Below, piece after piece: positions 10,401 to 22,400 of a stretch of 64,000 bases of DNA. Positions within the stretch are counted from its first letter, which is position 1. Every line of letters begins with the position of its first letter. The translations under genes were made by a program, and so were the position numbers. Location: the NCBI GenBank assembly GCA_032622095.1, contig CP136064.1, forward strand, positions 46,699,573 through 46,763,572, given 5' to 3'. Under the pieces are notes generated by a model. The model did not search any database. It was not told the origin of the DNA and saw nothing but the letters and a program-made list of their open reading frames with translations. Source of the stretch: Siphonodentalium dalli. Lineage: Eukaryota; Mollusca; Scaphopoda; Gadilida; Siphonodentaliidae.

Positions 10401-13400
10401 GGCATCATTTCTATCCAGGCGTAAGATATAATGGATAATATTCGAAGCAGATGGTATTCGGTAAAAGAATCGACGAGGCGCTTGCGCCGAGTTGACTCAT
10501 GACCGAATACCCGATACTGAGAATATTATCTAACTTAATACCCACCCATCGAACTGCCATTGCATGGAGCCAACTATCCAGTTGGTCTGGCCAACAGCTC
10601 TGTCTTGATTACCTGAGTATACGCCCACAATTCAGCACGGACAGTTATTGCTGTCTACGGCGAAAAGTAACACGTTTAAATTATTATTTCATTCGAATCA
10701 GGACTCGCCAGTTGAGGGACGTTTCCTCCGAAGTTTGTCGTTGCGCTGTGTATTTAGCTGGTATGAGCTCTATATTTATGTCTAATTTTATTTGTTTATT
10801 TTTCTTTCTTGATTTAAATATACCCCATCCAATTCGACATGAAATAAATTAACATCCCATAAGACATTTATCAGGCAATAAAACACGAATAATAATGGCA
10901 ATCGACGATGGTCGTTTTCATATGCATGCATCATGCACCAATACAGCACCACACGAAACATCCAAAATAATGTGATCAGAATGAGCATAAATAGCTTATT
11001 CTCGAAAGTGCTCTTCAATTTTCATATATGGTTGGTAATGAAGTAAAACGATCTTTATAAAATATTCTGGCGTCAAACAACACGAAACCTGGTAAAACCG
11101 CTTCATTATTCAGAAGTCGAACGCACACAAGAATCTTTCATAAATGTGTTTACTGATTCTTTCTCATTGTTGTCTGATGTAGAATACGTAAGACTAGAAG
11201 CGTTATAGTGTCTAATCGTATGGGGTTTCTTGAATTTCCAATTATTATCTGAAAGACACTTACTAGCTTGAATTCTAAGTGTCATCCTTTGACTTATAGT
11301 TTATACCCGGGAACGTGGCTAGATGTGACTCATAGCAGTATGACAGTTTAATTTCGCACACTCATCCCCTGGAGGTTAGATGTTTCAAACTGAATGGTAT
11401 TCTAACATTTCCAGTTATTGAACCGTGGTTGGCAAATTCTCATCAGTCCATCGCGTATGCATGATGCCCAGCTTTTTCCACACCACGATGACCTTACATA
11501 TACCTTTAAGTATCAACCCATACAAAAGTTAACAAATGGTCAATGCACAATTGTATAACCTGTGTATTTTTCTTTGAAACAGCATTCAATCGCGTAAATA
11601 GTGCATATATATATCGTTCAATATATAGTTGATTAGTTATCAGCGACATGGCTGGACGGATCCGTGGATTTTCCACCTGCATCCCGCCCCTTTTAACCGA
11701 GCCTAACTCGCAATGTCGCGTAATTCATTTGCTTCCCACCCTGTGGCTTGGAAATTCCTAACTGTACCTATATTATTGTGGGGAGGAATTATAAAACAAT
11801 TTGAAATATGAGCCCGAACACTGCAAAATCCTAGCATCTATGAAGTCTAACTCCGTGATAATTCAGACTTCGATTTGTTTTTTGGAACATTTTTAAATCC
11901 GAAAAATGACGTTTTGTGATGCCATTTGGATATACAATTTATGAGAATACATGTAATAATTATGTTGCGAAAGAGTATTGTCTATTCCAACCATATGTAC
12001 ACAGCAGAGGGTTTCACATCAATTTAACCTAGGCAACGCCGGGTAACCCTGCTAGTAAGTTATAAGGATGAACCTTCAATTCTGGGGGATTTAGTTTGTG
12101 AAAAAATTGACCACCTGATTGTTGACATAATAAGCCACCTGAAAGTGAAACACTCCCTTTATCAGGTCAGATTAGCAAATAATAGACAGAAAAATCCGTC
12201 ATTATTATAAACGATGTATATGCAGTGAAATTGTTAAATCACTTCTTCGGTTAAAACACGCTTTAAAAAAAAATAACTCTTAAAGTTTTTTTTATATTTT
12301 TGAACGTCTCCGTTATTTATTCAATATATACACCTCTCTCGAATAAATCTGGATACTTATTTTTGAAACATAATCCTAACTTCGCGTGGTACCTGTTACT
12401 CAAATTGAATACCAATCGCTATCTAATCGTGAATATTGTTTTATACCTAATACTTGGCGAATTGGCTGTTTATTATCAATAAAACGTCCTCAGTAAATGA
12501 GCGAATATTTACATTTGTACGTAGCTCAAACGTTGTGTTCTCTGAAATGGCTAGTCGATGTGATTGGATTTTTTTACAATCTGTTTTTTTTGTTGTTACA
12601 TTATTCCAGTTTATAGATAGTGTTTGAGTGCTAACTTATCAGTTTTATTTATTGACACAATTCACTAAAGGCCCAATTAATTTTCGAGTCACTGATTATT
12701 ATTTTTTAAGTGCCTTGATATACGGTTCTAATAACAATCTATGCAATAAATTATGATTAAATACTATAATGTATCACCAATTGAAACGTCGTTGTCTCAG
12801 AAGATGCCCATAGAGAAATAGAAAACAGCTGAAATCATAGAAAGATCCCCCTTTATGGCTCACAGAATGCAACAAAGTTCAAATAAAAGTGTATTTTCAA
12901 AGGAAAGGGAGTAACTCTATCTTAGATATAGGGTTATTCCCCCTCCATTGAAAATAATATACTTTTCACTGTAAAACAGATGAAACAAAAGCACAAAAAC
13001 ACGTCGGCAACTCAACAAAAACAACATGTTTACAGTTTATTACACCGAATAAGTTGATAATACAATGTTTTGGAGCTCCCTCTTTCAAATGGTATATAAT
13101 ATGGCATATTATCTTATGTATGTGATCTAGGGGTTCGAAAATTAAGTTGGCCTTTAAGTCCATACTATATATGTCTTTAATCCCCAGAGTTGCCTCACAA
13201 AGACGGTCATGCGGTTGAACCCTCTGATATCGTAGAACTGGACATCAAACTAACTAAGAGCGAGGCTGAAGACAGGAAACATTCAAAGTAAGTGTGCGCA
13301 TGATCGGAATATCTATATATATCTATTATATATTTTGGAAGATCTGTCTGTCTGTCTGTCTGTGTGTCTGTGTGTTCGCGATAGACTCGAAAACGGCCGA

Positions 13401-16400
13401 ACCGATTTCGATGAAACTTGGTATGTGGGTGTATTTTCGGCCGGGAACTGGCATAGGCCTATTAATTTGCCCGTGCGACGTGAACTTGACCTTGAAATCG
13501 GGTAATTTAAAGGTCAAACGCCCGAATATCACGGGATTTCGATGAAACTTGGTATGTGGTGGTATCTTCGGTCGGAGAGTGGCATAAACCTATTAATTTA
13601 CCCGTGCGACGTGACCTTGACCTTGAAATCGGGTCATTTCAAGGTCAAACGCTCGAATATCACGGGATTTCGATGAAACTTGGTATGTGGGGCTACATTC
13701 GTATGGGGAGTCTCATAAGCATATTCGTTTGCCCATGCGACGTGACCTTGACCTTGAAATCGGGTCAATTCAAGGTCAAATCGCCAATTTTGATTGGATT
13801 TCGACGAAATTTGATACATGGGGTTACTTTTGTCCACTGAGTGTTTTGGACGGGTCAAATCGTGACCCCGACCTCACCTTGACCTTCTAAATGATCAATT
13901 CAAGGTCAAATCGGGTAAAACCGGATGGATTTCGACGGGCACGTTTGTCGGGTACCTTTGTCCGGGCAGTGTTTTGGACTGGTCAAATTGTTACCCCCAC
14001 TTGACCTTGACCTTCAAAATGGACAATTCAAGGTCAAAGCCCGGACGAAGTCGGGTCACCTTCTAGTCTATTGTATATTTTGGAAGATCTGTTTGTGTGT
14101 GTGTCTGTGTGTCGGTGTGATCGCGATGGACTCGAAAACGGCCGAGCCGATTTCGATGAAACTTGGTATGTGGGGATATTTTCGACCGGGGGTGGCATGG
14201 GCCTATTAATTTTCAGATCCGAGGTCAACTTTTCACGTGCCGAGGTCAAATCTGTTTTTACGCTGTGTTACGGGACTTTCATTTGAGTTCGGTGCTTACA
14301 AATCGATTCGAAACAGCGCGAATAATAAAATGCCAGTCATAATAATGACACTGTGAGAATCTTTCGTGTTTCCTCTTTCCAACGATATATAATGCGCATG
14401 TATCCGTTTTAGTTATCTGCCTCAATTATCAAGAAGAAGTGGTACTATCTTCCATCAGGATAAAAACAATGCGTAACTTCTATGACGTCGTTAGAGGTCA
14501 TAACGTTAGATCACGTTAACCCTTAACCGGCCGATGCATTTGACTGTTTCAGACGTCTTGGCGATATCTCGGGCACCGATGGTAATTTATCTTTACGTTG
14601 AAACTTGATCATTAATGAGCGTGTGTATATGAGGCGCGTTTATATACGTGAGTGGAAATCAAATCGGGTTAAACTGGCGGATTTTTACGGACGAAATTTG
14701 ATGCATAGGGTATCTCGGTATCCGCTGGGCCGATTTTCCGGTATCAGCTGGGGCGATTTCCACCATTTTTGGGGTGTTGGTGTTTGACCCCACCTGACCT
14801 TGACCTTCAAAATGGTCAATTCAATGTCAAAGCCCGGACGAAGTCGGGTCACCTTCTAGTCTATCTATACTATATATTTTGAGACTTCGTATATATGTAT
14901 GTGTGTACTTCATAGAATCCAAAACGCGTGTAAAGATTGAGCTCAAACTTCCTATGTAAGTGTCAAATCCCACCGACACGACCGTGGTCGCGGTTTAGAA
15001 AAGCTCAGAGCACCCGTTCTCCACTCCCATTCATCAAAATCAGCTCAAACGGCACGGCCGGGGTTAATAACGTCATTATATATATATATGAAGTCAGAGT
15101 CTCCAGAGTTATACCGGAACAAACACGTGTTTACGTCGTCTTGGGGGTCCACGATGGGAGTCTGACTTCAATGCAATGTTATCGCTCGAAACACGTGTTT
15201 ACTTCGTGTTGAGGTTCACGATGGGAGTCTGACAATTGTTATCGCTCGAAATAGTACAACGGCTGGACAGATTGAGCTCAAACTTCCCATCTAGAGGTAA
15301 ACTCCCACGTACGATGTCGTACACGCGTTTTCCAGAAGCTCCGAGCACCCGTACTCCACTCCCAGTCATTAAAATCAGCTTAAACGGCACGGCCGGGGTT
15401 AATAACGTCATTATATATATATATGAAGTCAGAGTCTCCAGAGTTATACGGGAACAAACACGTGTTTACGTCGTCTTGGGGGTCCACGATGGGAGTCTGA
15501 CTTCAATGCAATGTTATCGCTCGAAACACGTGTTTACTTCGTGTTGAGGTTCACGATGGGAGTCTGACAATTGTTATCGCTCGAAATAGTATATTAGGAC
15601 GGGTACGAAATGCATTTATCTCGATTAAAAAGGCAGATCTCGGAAACGGGTGGAGCTATCGACTTGAAAATTGCAATGTGAATGTATCTTGCGCCGGGTA
15701 CAAATTTTATCGGGTCGCCGAGCCCATGCGACGCCCGTGCAGCGCATGCGCAGACGAGATATCGGAAACGGGTGGAGCTATCGACTTGAAATTTGCTATG
15801 TGAATGTATCTTGGGCCGGGTACAAATTTGATCGGGTCGCCGAGCCCGTGCAAAGCCAGCTTCGCGCATGCGCAGACCAGATCTCGGAAACGGGTGGAGC
15901 TACCGGGTACAATTTTTTCTTATTGAAACGCGTGGAGCTAAAAATTAAAAAAAAATATAAACAATGTTTCGGACAAGCCGCCGGTGGCGGGCTAACCTGC
16001 TAGTACTATATATTTTGAGACTTCCGTATATATATGTGTGTGTGGGTACTTCATAGAATCCAAAATGCGTGTACAGATTGAGCTCAAATTTCGTATGTAA
16101 GTGTAAAATCCCACCGACACGACCGTCGTCGCATTTTGGAGAAGCTCAGAGCACCCGTTCTCCAATCTCTGTCACAAAAACGGCACTGCGGTGGTTAAGA
16201 CATCGACGATCTTTATATTTACCTTATACGGAGGTTTTAACAATCAACGCTCTTTATTGCAATGGACGTGGCTAAACGACTGACCCCATGCTGATTCCAA
16301 TGGAGGTGGCTAAACGACTGACCCCATGCGTCCGAAATACGGATGCGGACGAAATGCAATTATCTCGACTAAAAAGGCAGAATTGATCTAAGAGCTCGAA

Positions 16401-19400
16401 ATATTATGCAGAGGGATTTCACGACGGGATTAATTGACTGTCCGCTCTGAAGTTTAGGACGGGGAGGACGGGTACCATGAATTAACTCATTGAAAAACAA
16501 AGAATGCGTTATCTCGGAAACGGGTGGAGCTATCGACTTGAAATTTGCTATGTGAATGTATCTTGCCCCGGATACAAATTTTTATCGGTTCGCCGAGCCC
16601 GTGCGACGCCAGCTTCGCGCATGCGCAGACGAGATATCGGAAACAGGTGGAGCTATCGACTTGAAATTTTGTATGTGAATGTATCTTGCCCCGGGTACGA
16701 ATTTTATCGGGTCGCCGAGCCCGTGCGACGCCCGTGCAGCGCGTGCGCAGACCAGATCTCGGAAACAGGTGGAGCTATCGACTTGAAATTTGCTATGCAA
16801 TGTATCTTGCCCCGGATACGAATTGTATCGGGTCGCCGAGCCCGTGCGACGCCAGCTTTGCGCATGCGCAGACCAGATCTCGGAAACGGGTGGAGCTATC
16901 GACTTGAAATTTGGTTAAATTAAAAAAATGTCATATTTATGAAACAAAGCCATGAGACGAATGCCGCCAGTGGCGGGCTAACCTGCTAGTCTATCTATAC
17001 TATACTATATATTTTGAGACTTCGTATATATGTATGTGTGTACTTCATAGAATCCAAAACGCGTGTAAAGATTGAGCTCAAACTTCCTATGTAAGTGTCA
17101 AATCCCACCGACACGACCGTGGTCGCGGTTTAGAAAAGCTCAGAGCACCCGTTCTCCACTCCCATTCATCAAAATCAGCTCAAACGGCACGGCCGGGGTT
17201 AATAACGTCATTATATATATATATGAAGTCAGAGTCTCCAGAGTTATACCGGAACAAACACGTGTTTACGTCGTCTTGGGGGTCCACGATGGGAGTCTGA
17301 CTTCAATGCAATGTTATCGCTCGAAACACGTGTTTACTTCGTGTTGAGGTTCACGATGGGAGTCTGACAATTGTTATCGCTCGAAATAGTACAACGGCTG
17401 GACAGATTGAGCTCAAACTTCCCATCTAGAGGTAAACTCCCACGTACGATGTCGTACACGCGTTTTCCAGAAGCTCCGAGCACCCGTACTCCACTCCCAG
17501 TCATTAAAATCAGCTTAAACGGCACGGCCGGGGTTAATAACGTCATTATATATATATATGAAGTCAGAGTCTCCAGAGTTATACGGGAACAAACACGTGT
17601 TTACGTCGTCTTGGGGGTCCACGATGGGAGTCTGACTTCAATGCAATGTTATCGCTCGAAACACGTGTTTACTTCGTGTTGAGGTTCACGATGGGAGTCT
17701 GACAATTGTTATCGCTCGAAATAGTATATTAGGACGGGTACGAAATGCATTTATCTCGATTAAAAAGGCAGATCTCGGAAACGGGTGGAGCTATCGACTT
17801 GAAAATTGCAATGTGAATGTATCTTGCGCCGGGTACAAATTTTATCGGGTCGCCGAGCCCATGCGACGCCCGTGCAGCGCATGCGCAGACGAGATATCGG
17901 AAACGGGTGGAGCTATCGACTTGAAATTTGCTATGTGAATGTATCTTGTGCCGGGTACAAATTTGATCGGGTCGCCGAGCCCGTGCGAAGCCAGCTTCGC
18001 GCATGCGCAGACCAGATCTCGGAAACGGGTGGAGCTACCGGGTACAATTTTTTCTTATTGAAACGCGTGGAGCTAAAAATTAAAAAAAAATATAAACAAT
18101 GTTTCGGACAAGCCGCCGGTGGCGGGCTAACCTGCTAGTACTATATATTTTGAGACTTCCGTATATATATGTGTGTGTGGGTACTTCATAGAATCCAAAA
18201 TGCGTGTACAGATTGAGCTCAAATTTCGTATGTAAGTGTAAAATCCCACCGACACGACCGTCGTCGCATTTTGGAGAAGCTCAGAGCACCCGTTCTCCAA
18301 TCTCTGTCACAAAAACGGCACTGCGGTGGTTAAGACATCGACGATCTTTATATTTACCTTATACGGAGGTTTTAACAATCAACGCTCTTTATTGCAATGG
18401 ACGTGGCTAAACGACTGACCCCATGCTGATTCCAATGGAGGTGGCTAAACGACTGACCCCATGCGTCCGAAATACGGATGCGGACGAAATGCAATTATCT
18501 CGACTAAAAAGGCAGAATTGATCTAAGAGCTCGAAATATTATGCAGAGGGATTTCACGACGGGATTAATTGACTGTCCGCTCTGAAGTTTAGGACGGGGA
18601 GGACGGGTACCATGAATTAACTCATTGAAAAACAAAGAATGCGTTATCTCGGAAACGGGTGGAGCTATCGACTTGAAATTTGCTATGTGAATGTATCTTG
18701 CCCCGGATACAAATTTTTATCGGTTCGCCGAGCCCGTGCGACGCCAGCTTCGCGCATGCGCAGACGAGATATCGGAAACAGGTGGAGCTATCGACTTGAA
18801 ATTTTGTATGTGAATGTATCTTGCCCCGGGTACGAATTTTATCGGGTCGCCGAGCCCGTGCGACGCCCGTGCAGCGCGTGCGCAGACCAGATCTCGGAAA
18901 CAGGTGGAGCTATCGACTTGAAATTTGCTATGCAATGTATCTTGCCCCGGATACGAATTGTATCGGGTCGCCGAGCCCGTGCGACGCCAGCTTTGCGCAT
19001 GCGCAGACCAGATCTCGGAAACGGGTGGAGCTATCGACTTGAAATTTGGTTAAATTAAAAAAATGTCATATTTATGAAACAAAGCCATGAGACGAATGCC
19101 GCCAGTGGCGGGCTAACCTGCTAGTCTACTATATATTTTGAGACTTCCGTATATATATGTGGGTGTGTGTATATGTCGTACTTTATAGAATCGAAAAAGG
19201 CTGGTCGGATCGAGCTCAAATTTCGTATATATGGGTAAAATCCCACGGACACCGTAGTTGTCGCGTTTTGGAGAAGCTCTGAGCACCCTCTCCACTCCCA
19301 ATCATCAGAATCACCGCGAATGGCACTGTCTACATTGCGTCATTATACAGACATTAGCGTGTTGTGTGGTTCTTACATACTCAGGGCTTCCTAAGAACGC

Positions 19401-22400
19401 GGATCGGGTCAGTTTTTCCGCCCTAGGTGATGTTCACCTTGAAACGGGTACCCACAAATTATATATATGCGTGTTGTGTGATTCTTACGGATCGGGTCAT
19501 TTTTCCGCCCTAGGTGATTTTCACCTAATATAGTAGATAGATGTGTGCATGTGTCCTTTATAGACTCGAACCGATTGCGCTCACACTTGCTACCAACGGG
19601 AAGTGTCATGAACGGGTTAAATTGTGACCCCGACCTGACCTTGACCTCAATTCAAGGTCAAATCGGGTAAAATATTGAAAAAAAAATTAATTAAAAAAAT
19701 TAAATTCAAAAATTTAAATTGTCATGTTTCTGACCAACCACGCCAGTGGCGGGCTAACCTGCTAGTCTACTATATAATTTGAGAACTACGTATATATGTA
19801 TGTGTGTATATATATGTATGTATGTGGGTACGTCATGGAATCGAAAACGCCTGGACGGATTGAGCTCAAATTTCGTATATAAGTGTAAAATCCCACGGAC
19901 ACCGCCGTGATCGCGTTTTGGAGAAGCTCAGAGCACCGTTTCTCCCTTCCCAATCATCAAAATCACCGCAATCGGCACTGCGGTGGTTAATCAAATGATA
20001 ATTTAATGAGCGTTGTATATGACTCGTCGCTATAAAAAGAGCGTTTGATTTCCCGATTTGACGCGTCGCTATAAAAAGAGCCGATTTCCCGGTATCCGCT
20101 GGGCCGATTTCCACCATTTTTGGGGTGTTTGACCCCACCTGACCTTGACCTTCAAAATGGTCAATTCAAGATCAAAGCCCGGACGAAGTCGGGTCACCTT
20201 CTAGTATATATATATATAGCACGGTGTGGAATCACGTAGTTTCGACTGGATGAATATCACGTATTTAAAATAGCCGAGGCGATCACAAACGGTACCAAAA
20301 ACGAGGAAAAGGGTAATAAGCTAGGACATATAACATATTACATACTAGCTTGGCTGCTACGAGCATATGCTACACTATTTTTCAAACAAGTTGATACCTC
20401 ATTTGTGTCAAACGCGCATTTGTTTGCTCTAGCATTCTCACCATTCGGGTGCATGGTCCATGTATGGACTTGTGTATTCCAAGAACCTTTAGTCAGAATG
20501 TTATCAGAATGTTATATAATACAACTGAGTATTTCGGAACAAATAAGGTATCAACTTGTTTTAAAAAATAAACTACCACATGCTGGTAACAGTCAAAATG
20601 CAATGTTTGTGTCAGTTCCTCGTATATTATGTATGTGTACGGTTGCGCTCGCCTCGGCCATTTTGAATGCGTGGTACTCACCAACCTCGCAACCACGTGA
20701 TTCCCCACCGTGTTTATGGTATGTTGTAATTGGAATAACATCATGCTATTCTCAGATATGATTACACGCTTCTGCTACCAAGGTCATATTCATTTATACA
20801 TTGGTGAATAGTGTCACATTTTATTACTCCCCCCCCCCTCCTCGACCCTGAGGTGGTTCGGGGTATATAGTCGAGGGCACCGTCTAAACTTTTAACTGGG
20901 ATATAAGTTATCGGATTTCGTTGTCCTTTCGGCACAGAGTGGTTAAAGGATACCCACATACTACGGGTTTCGTCCATTTAATTTTAATATTTATAGAGTT
21001 ACGGAACTTGTCGTACCATTTAATATTAATATTTCTAGAGTTACGGCACTTGTCGTACTTGTAAATTTGTGAACTTTGTGTTCTTACGAACATTTCACTG
21101 TGTAACTCTGGTGTGATTCGTCAGATTCGGTTGGGCTTGGTGCTGTGATCACACAGCTTAGGGGGGGGGGGGGGGTTAGACAATACCGGGTTCTTTACTA
21201 AATTCTTACTGGAGTTATGGAAATTGCTGGAATTAGAAAGTCGTTAATGTTAAGTACGAACATATTACCTTGCAAATTGGTTGCGATTTGTGGTGATCAC
21301 CCAGTTTGGGAGAAAGGATACCTACTTACGGCGGGGTTCGCCATTTATTTCGGCCAATTTGGCCGGTTACTTCATGTGTGTTTTTCATCTGACGTGTGTG
21401 TCGGAATAATGATGTGGAGGATTTATGTAAATGTTAGCCCAAACTACATTTCCAAGTAACGATGGTTTTGTTGTTTATTTTGAGGAATAATACCGCGTCA
21501 GATGAATTCAGCCCAAATATGTTAACAGTTGTCGCGTAAAACATTCGGCAGTAGGTTAGCGTTATTTAGTATTTGTGGATGTCCTTTAACATGGGGAAAA
21601 TAGACTACTGCGCTTGAACGAGCATGTGAATTGTCGTTTTTAATGTATAGCAACTTTATAATCAATAACAGAGGCATTCTCTGTCAAATAAGGTCGCTGT
21701 ATTTACGATACCAATTGGGGAACTTTGTAAATTAAATTACGCGTAAACGTATACCTTCTGCAAATAGAAAAGGTGTCGGAATCGGCGTACTCGCCCCAGG
21801 GCTAACTCGCCCCAATCGCGCGTGCCAACTCGGAATAAAAGGCCAACTCGGAATAAAAGATGCATACGGGGTGTTATATGGCGTTTGGTCCGTTGTTTCT
21901 CAATGAATATTATTGAAATTTGGTGTATATGTCCGGGCTGGGACATGGAATACAACAACGTTTGAATTGTTTTTAAATTTACAAATTTGTTGATTTTATT
22001 CATTTTTTTTTCGTTCTGAAACACACTATAAAGTGTATATAATATAATAACGAACACGAGACATACATAATTTATAAATTGTTAACAAAAGATATCAAAT
22101 TCAATACATGACAAAGATGACTCAGTGGAGTTTATAAAGTGAACATAAAAATATTGAGGTAAGAATCTTTTTAAGGAATGCAACTTTATTTAATGATAAT
22201 AAACACATAAATTAAAATAACAAACATGAGACATACATGATTTATAAACTGTTAACAAAAGATATCAAACTCAATACATGACAAAGATGACTCAGTGAAG
22301 TTTATAAAGTGAACATAAAAATATTAAGGTAAAAATCTTTTTAAGCATTACTAAACCGTTTAGCACAGTCCACTTCACTCATCCGATCATCACCAAACTT

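Noticed and set aside
12668-13154. TTAA (piggyBac) assignment for the AAGGCCC elements
   Set aside because: One copy has CTAA at the left edge; only TA is common to all four ends.
13294-14286. Forward frames with repeated DFDETWYV-like peptides near Helitron 5' ends
   Set aside because: The same translated phrase recurs in several frames because the DNA repeats; there is no conserved protein.
14937-19058. Repeated 60-139-codon frames in the Helitron array
   Set aside because: They follow internal repeats of non-coding elements, occur on both strands and show no domain or start context.
20405-20761. A 118-codon frame in intron 3
   Set aside because: No domain, an overlapping antisense frame, and an inverted repeat within it; likely chance.
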